The notes under the pieces: generated by a model
Told to the model about the DNA's origin: nothing
Database searches by the model: none
Seen by the model: only the letters and a program-made list of their open reading frames with translations
NCBI GenBank assembly: GCA_005778835.1
Contig: SXMG01000075.1
Coordinates: forward strand, 1 to 45,929
Reading direction: 5' to 3'
DNA: 45,929 bases
From: Actinomycetota bacterium
GTDB taxonomy: Bacteria; Actinomycetota; Actinomycetes; Actinomycetales; Microbacteriaceae
Shown here: one piece after another, positions 19,804 to 29,145 of the stretch
Position numbering within the stretch: position 1 is the stretch's first letter
Layout: each line of letters begins with the position of its first letter
Made by a program: the position numbers and the translations under genes

Positions 19804-19962
19804 ATGTGCCAGCAGATCACGTGCCGCAAATGCGGCAAGGCCACCTGGACCGGGTGCGGTCAGCACGTCAACCAGGTGATGCGGGGCATCCCCCAGCGTG
19901 ACCGCTGCCAGGGCCACGAGAACGAGCCTGGCTTCTTCGCGCGCCTCTTCTCGCGCGCGTAG
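19804..19962 (+). CDS. 52-aa Cys-rich (zinc-ribbon-like) mini-protein, absent from the supplied ORF track
   Basis: MCQQITCRKCGKATWTGCGQHVNQVMRGIPQRDRCQGHENEPGFFARLFSRA*; SD agaaggag before ATG; CxxC plus further Cys/His. Confidence 0.8.
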   Translation: MCQQITCRKCGKATWTGCGQHVNQVMRGIPQRDRCQGHENEPGFFARLFSRA

Positions 19963-19972
19963 CGGCAGCCGA

Positions 19973-20659
19973 TCAGGAGAGCGAGAGCGCGTACGCCGCT
20001 CCGGAACGACTGCGGTGCGGCGGCTTGCCTTCGCGCAGACGGCCGAGCCCTTCGATCACCAGATCGACCATGAGCGCGTACTCCTCATCGTGATCGTGGT
20101 GCTCGCGGATGGTGCGGCTGATCCCCGGATACTCATCGGCCAGTTCGCCCTCGTAGAGCGCCTGCACGCGCTCGCCGAGGGCCTCGGCGCTCGGCCGTCG
20201 AGCCTGCTGGGCGGTGAACCCCATGATGGTGCCATCGACGATGTGCAGCCCGTGGTGGGCGAGCTGGGGCGTGAAGCCGCCGTCGAGAAGGGCGGTCGTG
20301 ACCGCTTCCGCATAGCGCAGTCGGGCGTCGCCGACGCGGGGTCGCACGGTGACCAACTCGACTGCCCACGGCCGCTCGAGCAGGGCGCGGTGGGCGCGGT
20401 GCATGATCGACGCGAGGCGAGCGCGCCAGTCATCGGCCGCGGGGTGCGCGTCGTCGACCCAGGTCTGCACGATGGCGTCGACCATGGCGTCGAGCAGGGC
20501 GTCCTTGTTGGGCACATGGCGGTACAGCGACATCGCCTCCACCCCCAACTCCGAGCCGAGACGGCGCATGCTGAGCGACCCGAGTCCGTGCACGTCGGCG
20601 AGGGTGAGAGCGGCTTGCAGCACGCGTTCGTAGCTGAGGGCATCCCGAGGCGGGGTCAT
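19973..20659 (-). CDS. TetR family transcriptional regulator (TetR_C class)
   Basis: LSYERVLQAALTLADVHGLGSLSMRRLGSELGVEAMSLYRHVPNKDALLDAM HTH; SD aaggagg. Confidence 0.92.
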   Translation of the reverse strand: MTPPRDALSYERVLQAALTLADVHGLGSLSMRRLGSELGVEAMSLYRHVPNKDALLDAMVDAIVQTWVDDAHPAADDWRARLASIMHRAHRALLERPWAVELVTVRPRVGDARLRYAEAVTTALLDGGFTPQLAHHGLHIVDGTIMGFTAQQARRPSAEALGERVQALYEGELADEYPGISRTIREHHDHDEEYALMVDLVIEGLGRLREGKPPHRSRSGAAYALSLS

Positions 20660-20694
20660 GCGGCCTCCTTGACAGGGCGGTCAGTCCACCATTA

Positions 20695-20709
20695 GCTTAC
20701 GACGTAAGC
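20695..20709. promoter_or_regulatory. likely TetR-regulator operator GCTTAC-GAC-GTAAGC
   Basis: Near-perfect palindrome in the divergent intergenic region, with a further GTAAGC half-site just downstream. Confidence 0.6.
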
Positions 20710-20751
20710 ATACAGTGTAAGCAACTCGGCGCAAGCCTGGAGGAGTTCGTC

Positions 20752-21756
20752 ATGAAGTCAGTCATCGCCACCACGTACGGTGGGCCCGAGGTGCTGCGGG
20801 TCGTGGATGCTCCGACTCCCGTCGCCGGTGAGGGCCAGGTGCTCGTGCGCGTCGCCGCGAGCTCGGTGAACCCGCTCGACTGGCACGAGCTGCGCGGCAA
20901 GCCCTATCTGGTGCGGATCATGCGGGGCCTGCGCGCCCCCAAGACGAGCGGCCAGGCCATGGGATCAGACGTCGCGGGTGTCGTCGAGTCGGTCGACCCC
21001 GGCGTCACGCGGTTCGCGGTCGGCGACGAGGTGCTCGGCTTCGGCAAGGCAGCCTGGAGTGACGTGATGGTCGTCGGCGAGGCCGGCCTCGTCCGCAAGC
21101 CCGCGGACCTGTCGATGACCGACGCGGGAGGCGTGGGCGTCGCGGCGATCACCGCCCTGCAGGGTTTGCGCAAGGGCGGGCTGAGCGAACCACTCACGTG
21201 GTCGACCGGCGAGGTCGAGCCGATGCGCCCTCGCGTGCTCATCATTGGCGCGTCGGGTGGCGTGGGCACTTTCGCCGTGCAGATCGCGAAACTGCTCGGC
21301 GCGCACGTCACGGCGGTGACGAGCACCCGCAACCTCGAGCTCGTGGCGCGACTCGGGGCCGACGACGTCGTCGACTACACGACGACCGAGGTGACGCAGC
21401 AGCTGCCGCGCTTCGATCTCGTGTTCGAACTGGCGGGCACGCGGAGACGGCGCGAGCTCGCGCGCATCCTGAGTCCGACGGGCACCCTCGTCGCGTGCGG
21501 CGCACCGAGAGGTCAGTGGATCGGGCCTCTCGCAGCACCGGCCGCGCTGGCGATCGCATCTCGATTCTCGAAGCGCACCTACACATCGTTTCTCGCGAAG
21601 CGCGACACCGACGACCTTCAGCAACTGGCTGCCTGGCTCGGGACGGGCGCGCTCCGGGTCGTCGTCGACGAGGTGTATCCGCGTGACCGTGTCGCCGAGG
21701 CCGTCGAGCACTCCGAGGGCGGTCATGCACGTGGCAAGGTGATCCTGACCCTGTAG
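20752..21756 (+). CDS. MDR-family NAD(P)-dependent oxidoreductase (quinone-oxidoreductase-like)
   Basis: MKSVIATTYGGPEVLRVVDAPTPVAGEGQVLVRVAASSVNPLDWHELRG ... LIIGASGGVGTFAVQIAKLLGAHV. Confidence 0.9.
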   Translation: MKSVIATTYGGPEVLRVVDAPTPVAGEGQVLVRVAASSVNPLDWHELRGKPYLVRIMRGLRAPKTSGQAMGSDVAGVVESVDPGVTRFAVGDEVLGFGKAAWSDVMVVGEAGLVRKPADLSMTDAGGVGVAAITALQGLRKGGLSEPLTWSTGEVEPMRPRVLIIGASGGVGTFAVQIAKLLGAHVTAVTSTRNLELVARLGADDVVDYTTTEVTQQLPRFDLVFELAGTRRRRELARILSPTGTLVACGAPRGQWIGPLAAPAALAIASRFSKRTYTSFLAKRDTDDLQQLAAWLGTGALRVVVDEVYPRDRVAEAVEHSEGGHARGKVILTL

Positions 21757-21787
21757 TCCTGTCGCCCCTCGCCTTTACGCTGAAACC

Positions 21788-22360
21788 GTGGTCGCGAACT
21801 CCGAAAAGCCCGTGCTGCTGTTCGAGAGCGTCGAGGCGTGGGAGTCGTGGCTCGCCGAGCACCCTGACGACCCCGGCGTTCGGCTGAAGATGCGCAAGAA
21901 GCGTTCGACCGCGCCCGGCATCACGTACGACGAGGCCCTCGAGTCGGCGCTGTGCTTCGGCTGGATCGACGGGCAGATCTACGGTCTCGACGACGACTAC
22001 TCGCTGCAGGTGTTCACGCCCCGCCGGCCGCGCTCGGTCTGGTCGCAGCGCAACGTCGGCATCATCGAGCGGCTGACCGAGGCAGGTCGCATGCGCCCGC
22101 CGGGTCTCGAGCAGGTCGAGCGCGCCAAAGCAGACGGGCGGTGGGATGCCGCTTACAGCCAGAAAGGCATGGTCGTGCCGGCCGACCTTCAGGCCGCACT
22201 CGACGCCTCGCCTTCGGCCGCCTCGACCTTCGCCGCGCTGAGCTCGCCCGCCCGATTCGGCATCGTCTTCCGCCTCGACGGCGTCAAGCGCGCCGAGACC
22301 CGCGAGCGCAAGCTCGCCGGCTACCTCGAGCAGCTCGAGCGGGGCGAGTCACCGATCTGA
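21788..22360 (+). CDS. YdeI/OmpD-associated family protein
   Basis: WESWLAEHPDDPGVRLKMRKK...ESALCFGWIDGQIYGLDDDYSLQVFTPRRPRSVWSQRN. Confidence 0.88.
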   Translation: MVANSEKPVLLFESVEAWESWLAEHPDDPGVRLKMRKKRSTAPGITYDEALESALCFGWIDGQIYGLDDDYSLQVFTPRRPRSVWSQRNVGIIERLTEAGRMRPPGLEQVERAKADGRWDAAYSQKGMVVPADLQAALDASPSAASTFAALSSPARFGIVFRLDGVKRAETRERKLAGYLEQLERGESPI

Positions 22361-22434
22361 GTCGAGACGACGCGTTGACGGTAGCCCGATCGGCCTCTAG
22401 CGTGGTCGGCATCGCCGTCGAGGGGAGTGGCTAG

Positions 22435-22806
22435 ATGGATCTCGGAGTCTTTTCACTGAGCCTGAATGTGACCGACCTTGAGGCATCGAGGGCCTTCTAC
22501 GCGAAGCTCGGTTTCTCCGAGTTCGGCGGTGACGCGTCGCAGGGATGGCTCATTCTGAAGCACGACAGCGTCTTGCTCGGGCTGTTCGTCGGCATGATCG
22601 ACCGACCGACCCTGACCTTCAACCCCGGCTGGTCGGCCGACGCGGCGGCGTACGACCCCTTCACTGACGTGCGAGACCTGCAGAAGCGCCTGCGCGAGCA
22701 GGGTGTGGTGTTTTCAGTCGAAGCTGATGAGTCAACGAGCGGTCCGGCGAGCTTCGTAATCGTCGACCCCGACGGCAACCCGATCCTGGTCGATCAGCAC
22801 CGCTGA
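22435..22806 (+). CDS. VOC (glyoxalase/bleomycin resistance) family protein
   Basis: FSLSLNVTDLEASRAFYAKLGFSEFGG ... FVIVDPDGNPILVDQ. Confidence 0.88.
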   Translation: MDLGVFSLSLNVTDLEASRAFYAKLGFSEFGGDASQGWLILKHDSVLLGLFVGMIDRPTLTFNPGWSADAAAYDPFTDVRDLQKRLREQGVVFSVEADESTSGPASFVIVDPDGNPILVDQHR

Positions 22807-22836
22807 CAGACGAAGCTCGTACGAGCAGGCTCGCCC

Positions 22837-23340
22837 TCAGCGGCCCGCCACCACGACGGCGATCGGCTCGGTGCGCGCGGTTTCGCGGTCGCGGTGCTCC
22901 CTACGCAGCGCGGTGCCGCCGATGATGAGCGCGCACGCGATGATCACGAGGTTCTTGACGATGTACTGACCCTCGAGCGTGAGGCCCCACGGTACGACCG
23001 TGAAGGTCACCGCGGGAAGCAGCACGAGGGGCAGAAACGTGGCCGGCATCTGCGGGATGAGCAGAAGCAGGGCCAGGCGCGTCAGGGGCGGGAACAGGAA
23101 GGCGACGCCGATCGCTACCTCCCACAGGCCGATCAGAGGAATGATGATCTCGGGCGTGAGCCAGTAAACCGTCGCCGCCACGAGGTCGTAGGCAGGGCTC
23201 AACTCGCCGATCATCTTGAGCGCTCCGAACCAGATGAAGACGATGCCGAGAGCGAGGCGTGCGAACCGGATGCCGAACGCGTCCATCGCCCACACAACCA
23301 GCCGGTCGAAGCGGTCGAGCGCGGCGGTGATGGTCGTCAT
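22837..23340 (-). CDS. DoxX-like membrane protein
   Basis: ARLALGIVFIWFGALKMIGELSPAYDLVAATVYWL ... IGLWEVAIGVAFLFPPLTRLAL. Confidence 0.75.
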   Translation of the reverse strand: MTTITAALDRFDRLVVWAMDAFGIRFARLALGIVFIWFGALKMIGELSPAYDLVAATVYWLTPEIIIPLIGLWEVAIGVAFLFPPLTRLALLLLIPQMPATFLPLVLLPAVTFTVVPWGLTLEGQYIVKNLVIIACALIIGGTALRREHRDRETARTEPIAVVVAGR

Positions 23341-23530
23341 GACGTCATGGCTTTCTGTTCGGGTGATCGTGACCTCAACGCTAGGTGGGCGACCTGGAAG
23401 CCGGATGCTCGCCCGGTGTGCACCGACTGACCGACCCGGTCAAGGCTGCCCCATCCCTGTACACCGTCGTGAGTCGCGGTCTTGACCGACCGCCGCCACC
23501 GAACGGGGCGCCTCACTCGGTGAGTGTGCC

Positions 23531-23568
23531 GCTGGCGGCATGTGCCGCAAGAGGCACATAGCCCCAGC
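23531..23568. repeat. intergenic imperfect inverted repeat
   Basis: GCTGGCGGCATGTGCC / GGCACATAGCCCCAGC, 13 of 16 paired. Confidence 0.5.
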
Positions 23569-23660
23569 AGGGTGTCGCCTCGGCGCGCGGCGGGCGAACG
23601 GACCACACAACCTGACCGCACAGTGACGACGTGCACAGCGCACAGGGGCAGAATGGGCGA

Positions 23661-24431
23661 GTGACCGAGCTGCGCGTGTGGGGAATTCCGGGTCTGCCCG
23701 AGATCACTCCCGGCGACGACCTGCCGCGGCTCATCGCGGACGCGGCGCGGGAAGCGGGCGTGATGCCCGGCGACATCCTCGCCGTCACGAGCAAGATCGT
23801 CAGCAAGGCCGAGGGCCGCATCGTGCAGGCCGCCGACCGTGAGCAGGCGATCACTGACGAGACCGTGCGCATGGTCGCGACCCGAGCGCGCGCCGACGGC
23901 GGCACGACGCGCATCGTCGAGAACCGTCTCGGCCTCGTCATGGCCGCCGCCGGCGTCGACGCCAGCAACACGGCCGACGGCACAGTGCTGCTGCTGCCGA
24001 TCGACCCGGATACCAGCGCCGCCGCCATCCGTGCCGCCGTCGAGACGGCCGTCGGAGCGCCGATCGGCGTCGTCATCACCGACACCGCCGGGAGGGCCTG
24101 GCGAGAGGGCCAGACCGATATGGCGATCGGTGCGAGCGGCGTTCGGCTGCTGGATGACCTCCGAGGCTCGCGCGACGCCGCCGGCAAGCTGCTCGAGGTC
24201 ACAGCGCCGGCCGTCGGCGACGAGATCGCGGCCGCCGCCGACCTCGTCAAGGGCAAGTCGAGCGGCGTGCCCGTGGCGGCCGTTCGCGGACTCGGGCGAC
24301 TGCTCGACGACTCAGCACCGGGCGCCCGCAGCCTGGTGCGCCCGCTCGAGGACGACCTCTTCACCCAGGGCACGAAAGAAGCGTGGGACGACGGCTTCTC
24401 AGCCGGCGTCCAAGTGATCGGCCACAACTGA
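23661..24431 (+). CDS. cofE: coenzyme F420-0:L-glutamate ligase (single-domain CofE)
   Basis: [48 protein letters not shown] ... [25 protein letters not shown]. Confidence 0.94.
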   Translation: MTELRVWGIPGLPEITPGDDLPRLIADAAREAGVMPGDILAVTSKIVSKAEGRIVQAADREQAITDETVRMVATRARADGGTTRIVENRLGLVMAAAGVDASNTADGTVLLLPIDPDTSAAAIRAAVETAVGAPIGVVITDTAGRAWREGQTDMAIGASGVRLLDDLRGSRDAAGKLLEVTAPAVGDEIAAAADLVKGKSSGVPVAAVRGLGRLLDDSAPGARSLVRPLEDDLFTQGTKEAWDDGFSAGVQVIGHN

Positions 24432-24494
24432 TCATGCCGCCGCGGTCAGAAGACTCCCAGAGCGCTCTCTGCCCGACCGTGGCAGAGTCGAGGA

Positions 24495-25496
24495 ATGAGC
24501 ATGATGACGACGTCGACGGCTGAAGGCCTCAGCGCTGAGGAGTTCGCCGCACTCGGTGCGGGCATCCGCAAGGCGATGAACGGCGTTCTCGACGGCAAGC
24601 CCGAAGCGGTCGATATCGCGCTGACGGTTCTGCTCGCCGAGGGGCACTTGCTCATCGAGGATGTTCCGGGCGTCGGCAAGACGATGCTCGCCCGCGCACT
24701 CGCCAAGTGCATCGCCGGCACGGTCAATCGCATTCAGTTCACACCCGACCTGCTGCCCGCCGACATCACGGGAGTCAGCGTCTTCCGGCAGCAGCTCGGC
24801 ACCTTCGAGTTCACGCCCGGTCCGGTCTTCGCCCACATCGTCATCGGCGACGAGATCAATCGCGCGAGCCCCAAGACGCAGAGCGCGCTGCTCGAGTGCA
24901 TGGAAGAGCAGCAGGTCACGGTCGACGGCCGCACCCACCACCTCGAGAGCCCGTTCCTGGTCGTCGCGACGCAGAACCCCATCGAGATGGAGGGCACCTA
25001 CGCCCTGCCCGAAGCGCAGCGCGACCGCTTCATGGCGCGCATCTCGATCGGCTACCCCGATGCCGAGAGCGAAGCGCTCATGGTGCGCGATCGCGAGCAC
25101 GGCAGCCCGCTCGACCGGCTGTCGCCCGTCGTCGACGTCGCGGGCCTGCGCCGCATGATCGCCACGGTGCGCGAGGTCTACGTGAGCCCCGCCGTCGAGC
25201 GGTACGCCGTCGCTATCGTGCAGGCCACGCGCGACGACTCCGCCCTGCGACTCGGCGCGAGCCCGCGCTCGACCCTGCAGCTCGTGCGCGCGAGCCGTGC
25301 CCGCGCCGCGCTCGACGGCCGCGACTTCGTCGTGCCCGACGACATCGACGCCCTCGCCACTACGGTGCTCTCACACCGCATGCTGCTCGTGCCGCGCGCC
25401 CAACACCCCGACGGCCGACCGGTGCGCAGTGTCGACGAGGTCGTCGACCGCATCGTCGCGGCCACCGCGGTTCCCGTGCCGTCGTCGCGGGCCTAG
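24495..25496 (+). CDS. MoxR family AAA+ ATPase
   Basis: GHLLIEDVPGVGKTMLARALAKCI, IGDEINRASPKTQSALLECMEE, VVATQNPIEMEGTYALPEAQRDRF. Confidence 0.95.
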   Translation: MSMMTTSTAEGLSAEEFAALGAGIRKAMNGVLDGKPEAVDIALTVLLAEGHLLIEDVPGVGKTMLARALAKCIAGTVNRIQFTPDLLPADITGVSVFRQQLGTFEFTPGPVFAHIVIGDEINRASPKTQSALLECMEEQQVTVDGRTHHLESPFLVVATQNPIEMEGTYALPEAQRDRFMARISIGYPDAESEALMVRDREHGSPLDRLSPVVDVAGLRRMIATVREVYVSPAVERYAVAIVQATRDDSALRLGASPRSTLQLVRASRARAALDGRDFVVPDDIDALATTVLSHRMLLVPRAQHPDGRPVRSVDEVVDRIVAATAVPVPSSRA

Positions 25497-25504
25497 GTCG
25501 CACC

Positions 25505-26800
25505 GTGCCCCGCCTGACCGCGCGCGGCATCGCGTTCCTCGTGGTCGGAGTCGCGATCGGTGTCGTCGCCTACGTCATCGAACGGCCCGAGCTGCTGCCG
25601 GTGTCGGCAGTCGCGGTCGCGGCGCCCCTCATCGCCCTGCTCGCCGTGGCCACCTCGAAGCCTCGAGTCCGCGTCACGCGCCAGCTCGACCCCGTGGTCG
25701 CCATCGAGGGCGAGACGGTGCGGGTCGATGTGACCGTCAACGGCCGCGCTCGAGCGGCCGAATGGGTCGAGCGCGTGCCCATGCACCCCGGTTTCGCCGG
25801 CCCGGGTCGTCTGCGCGAGGTGCGGTCGACGCGGCCCGCGACGTTCGGCTACCGCTTCGCACCGGGTCGGCGCGGGCTCGTGAGCGTCGGCCCGCTCCTC
25901 ATCGAGAACCGCGACCCCTTCGCCCTCGCAGTGCGGGTCAGCGACACGATCGCGACGACGACCCAGCTCGTGATCCCGGCAGTGACACCGCTGGCCGTTG
26001 GTCCGATGCCTGACCCGTCAACCGAGGCGGGGCCGCGCACGACGCGCTCGCGTGAGCGCTCCGACGACGACGTCGTCACGCGCGAGTACCGCGACGGCGA
26101 TGCGCTGCGCCGCGTGCACTGGCGCGTGACGGCGCGGCAGGGCGAGCTCATGGTGCGGCAGGAAGAGCCGCAGGCCGGGCCTCACGCCCGGCTCATCGTC
26201 GACACCCAGGCCTCGTCGTACGCCGACGCTCGTAGCGTGCGGGCCTCCCGAGGTCGCGCGCCGTCGAGCGACGACTTCGAGTGGATCGTGCGCATGGCGG
26301 CCTCGGCCGCAGTGCACCTCGCCGAGCGCGGCTACACGGTCGAGCTGACGACGCCAGACGGCCGCGAGGCGCTCGACGACGAGCAGGCTCCGGTCGCCGA
26401 CGGCCCCGTCGGTGACGTTCTGGGGGCGCTCGCGATCGCCGCGCTCACCCCGGCCGACAACGATCTCGATGCGAGCCTGCCCTCGCTGCTGCGCTCGGGT
26501 TCCCTGCCGATCGTCGCGCTCTCGGGAGCGCCCGACGCCGAGACGACGCGATGGATGCTCGCTCAGCGCGCATCCGCCGCCCCCGCCATTGCACTGCTCG
26601 TGGGCACGCCCGCCCCGGTCGTGCTCGATGACGGGTCGATCGACCCCGACCCGGCACGGGACGCGTTCGAGCGCGCCGGTTGGACCGTCGCTCGGGTGCC
26701 TGCGCGCTTCGCGCCCGACACCGCATGGCTCGCCCTGCTCGGCGTGCCCGAGCCGAGCCTGCCCGACTGGGCGGTCGCGCCCGAGGCCTCGCGTGTCTGA
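25505..26800 (+). CDS. DUF58 domain protein
   Basis: Two N-terminal TM segments; TREYRDGDALRRVHWRVTARQGELMVRQEE DUF58 motif. Confidence 0.9.
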   Translation: MPRLTARGIAFLVVGVAIGVVAYVIERPELLPVSAVAVAAPLIALLAVATSKPRVRVTRQLDPVVAIEGETVRVDVTVNGRARAAEWVERVPMHPGFAGPGRLREVRSTRPATFGYRFAPGRRGLVSVGPLLIENRDPFALAVRVSDTIATTTQLVIPAVTPLAVGPMPDPSTEAGPRTTRSRERSDDDVVTREYRDGDALRRVHWRVTARQGELMVRQEEPQAGPHARLIVDTQASSYADARSVRASRGRAPSSDDFEWIVRMAASAAVHLAERGYTVELTTPDGREALDDEQAPVADGPVGDVLGALAIAALTPADNDLDASLPSLLRSGSLPIVALSGAPDAETTRWMLAQRASAAPAIALLVGTPAPVVLDDGSIDPDPARDAFERAGWTVARVPARFAPDTAWLALLGVPEPSLPDWAVAPEASRV

Positions 26801-29135
26801 GCGGGCGACCTCGCCGATTCCGCAGCGGCGCTCGACCCTCGGGTTAAGCGCGGCGGCGCTGTTGGCCGTCGCGGCCGCCCTCACGGGCTTCGGGGTGCTG
26901 CTCGACGAGGGACTCTGGGGCCCGACGGCGCTGGTCGTGGCCACCGCGGCCATTGCGACCGCGGCGCTCGTGCGCGTCGCGATGCGGCGGGCTCGCCGGC
27001 TCTTCTCGGTGGTCGCCGCGCTCGGCGCCGCGGGCATCGCTGCCCTGCTCGCGCTCACGCTGCTGTTCGCCGCTGATACGGCGCTACTCGGGCTCGTGCC
27101 GACGCCCGACACCCTGCAGCGGTTCGTCGAGCTGATCCGCGCGGGCGAGCTGTCGATCGCCGAGCAGTCGATTCCGGCGGTCGCCGACGAGGGCATCCGC
27201 TTCCTGCTCGCCTCCGGAGTCGCCGCCTTCGCGGTGCTCGTCGACACCGTGGCGACGGCGAGCCGACGCCCGGCGGCTGCCGCCATCCCGTTGCTGGGCA
27301 TGCTCGCTGTTCCGGTGATCCTCGCCCCCGGTGCACTGCCGCTGTTGACGGTGCTCGCGACGACCGCGGCCTTCCTGCTGCTGCTCGCCCTGCATCGGCC
27401 CGCGGCGAGCGGCGGCGCACCGGCGTTCGGACGCGCGGTCGCCGTCGCCGCCTCGGTGCTCGTCGCGGCGCTCATCGTGCCGCCCCTGCTTCCCTCGGTC
27501 GTGGCGGGCGCCGCCCTGCCCGGCGGGGGAGTCGCGGGCCTCGTCACGGGCATCAACCCCGTGCTCGAGCTCGGCGACGACCTGCGGCGCACCACGCCCG
27601 TCACCGCCCTGCGCTACAGCACCGACGCCGACGGGGGCCTCTATCTGACGCTCTCGCACCTGGCCGAGTTCACCGACGATGCCGTGCAGCCCGTCGTCGC
27701 GGGTGAGCAGGTGCAGCCGGGCACGATCGGCCCTCCCGGTTGGCTCGGTGCTGCGGTCGAGACCACCTCGGTGTCGACCCGCATCCAGCTCGAGAATGTG
27801 CGCACGCGCTGGCTGCCGCTGCCCAGTGCCCCTGAGAGCGTGAGCGGGCTCGCGGGCGAGTGGCGAGTCAACGAGGCCGGAGTGACGCTCAGCACGGTCG
27901 AGGGCAGTGTGCGCGAAGGTGCCTACGAGGTCGAAAGTCTGGTTGCGCAGCCGACGCCGGAGCAGCTGCGCGGTGCTCTCGTGGCCGCACCGCGACTCGA
28001 GCCCTACCGTGCTCTGCCTGAGGGCATCGACCCGATCATCGCGCTCACGGCGCAGCAGGTGGCCGATGCGGCCCCCGGCGACTCGGCGTACGACGACGCG
28101 CTCGCGCTGCAGCGGTACTTCACGCAGGGCGACTTCGTCTACTCCGAGTCGGCGCCCGTCGAGCTCGGCTACGACGGCACGAGCGCCGACATCGTCGCCG
28201 TGTTCCTCGAGGCGCGCGCGGGCTACTGCGTGCACTACGCCTCGGCGATGACGCTCATGGCGCGCACGCTCGGCATTCCCGCGCGCATCGCGGTCGGCTT
28301 CCTGCCGGGCGTGCGCAACCCCGACGTGCCGAGCGAGTACATCGTCAGCACGGACGATCTGCACGCGTGGCCCGAGCTGCACTTCGACGGGCTGGGCTGG
28401 GTGCGGTTCGAACCGACGCCCTCTCGTGGAGCCGTGCCCGGGTACGCCTCGGCCGATGTGCCGGCTCCCGATGAGGTGCCCGAGATCGACCCCGAGACGG
28501 GCGAGCCGATCGACGCAGAGCCCGAAGCTCCAGCGCCAGGCACGGAGACCGACCCGGTCGACCGCGTCACCGGACCGACCGACGCTCCCGACGCCGGCGG
28601 ACTCATCGACGGCGGCAACGACGGGTCGGCCGATGGCTCGGGCGCGCCCGGCGTGCTCGACGGCGGAACGGATGCTCGCGCTCTCGCCGCGGCCCTCACC
28701 GCGCTGCTCATCGCTCTCGTCCTCGCCCCAGCGGTCTGGCGGGCGCTGCGTCGCGCGGCGCGGCTGCGCTCGCCGGATCCTCTCGACCAGTGGCGCGAAG
28801 CGCGCGACACGGCGCGCGATCTGGGGCTGCCCGCCGACCCCGAGCAGACGCCTCGCCAGCTCGCCGAGTCGTGGTCGTCGGAGTGGTTGCCCGACGAGGT
28901 CGCGCAGCTCGACACGGTGCGTCACGCGCTCGAGCAGCGGGCGTTCGCAGGCGGTGCTCTTCCGGCAGCGGCGATCGCGGACACGGCCGATGTGCTGCGC
29001 GCACTGCGCGGCTCCGTACCCTGGTGGGCTCGCGCAGTTGCGCGCATCGCCCCGGTGTCGCTGCTCGACCGCACGCCGCGTGACGAGCGGTTCGCGGTCG
29101 ATTCGGCCTCGATGGCCGGCTCGGTCGACAACTAG
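26793..29135 (+). CDS. TgpA-like multi-pass membrane protein with transglutaminase-like domain
   Basis: N-terminal TM bundle; ARAGYCVHYASAMTLMARTLGIPARIAVGFLPG ... DDLHAWPELHFDGLGWVRFEPTP; GTG 26793 overlaps the DUF58 stop. Confidence 0.92.
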   Translation: MSERATSPIPQRRSTLGLSAAALLAVAAALTGFGVLLDEGLWGPTALVVATAAIATAALVRVAMRRARRLFSVVAALGAAGIAALLALTLLFAADTALLGLVPTPDTLQRFVELIRAGELSIAEQSIPAVADEGIRFLLASGVAAFAVLVDTVATASRRPAAAAIPLLGMLAVPVILAPGALPLLTVLATTAAFLLLLALHRPAASGGAPAFGRAVAVAASVLVAALIVPPLLPSVVAGAALPGGGVAGLVTGINPVLELGDDLRRTTPVTALRYSTDADGGLYLTLSHLAEFTDDAVQPVVAGEQVQPGTIGPPGWLGAAVETTSVSTRIQLENVRTRWLPLPSAPESVSGLAGEWRVNEAGVTLSTVEGSVREGAYEVESLVAQPTPEQLRGALVAAPRLEPYRALPEGIDPIIALTAQQVADAAPGDSAYDDALALQRYFTQGDFVYSESAPVELGYDGTSADIVAVFLEARAGYCVHYASAMTLMARTLGIPARIAVGFLPGVRNPDVPSEYIVSTDDLHAWPELHFDGLGWVRFEPTPSRGAVPGYASADVPAPDEVPEIDPETGEPIDAEPEAPAPGTETDPVDRVTGPTDAPDAGGLIDGGNDGSADGSGAPGVLDGGTDARALAAALTALLIALVLAPAVWRALRRAARLRSPDPLDQWREARDTARDLGLPADPEQTPRQLAESWSSEWLPDEVAQLDTVRHALEQRAFAGGALPAAAIADTADVLRALRGSVPWWARAVARIAPVSLLDRTPRDERFAVDSASMAGSVDN

Positions 29136-29145
29136 GCTCATCCTC

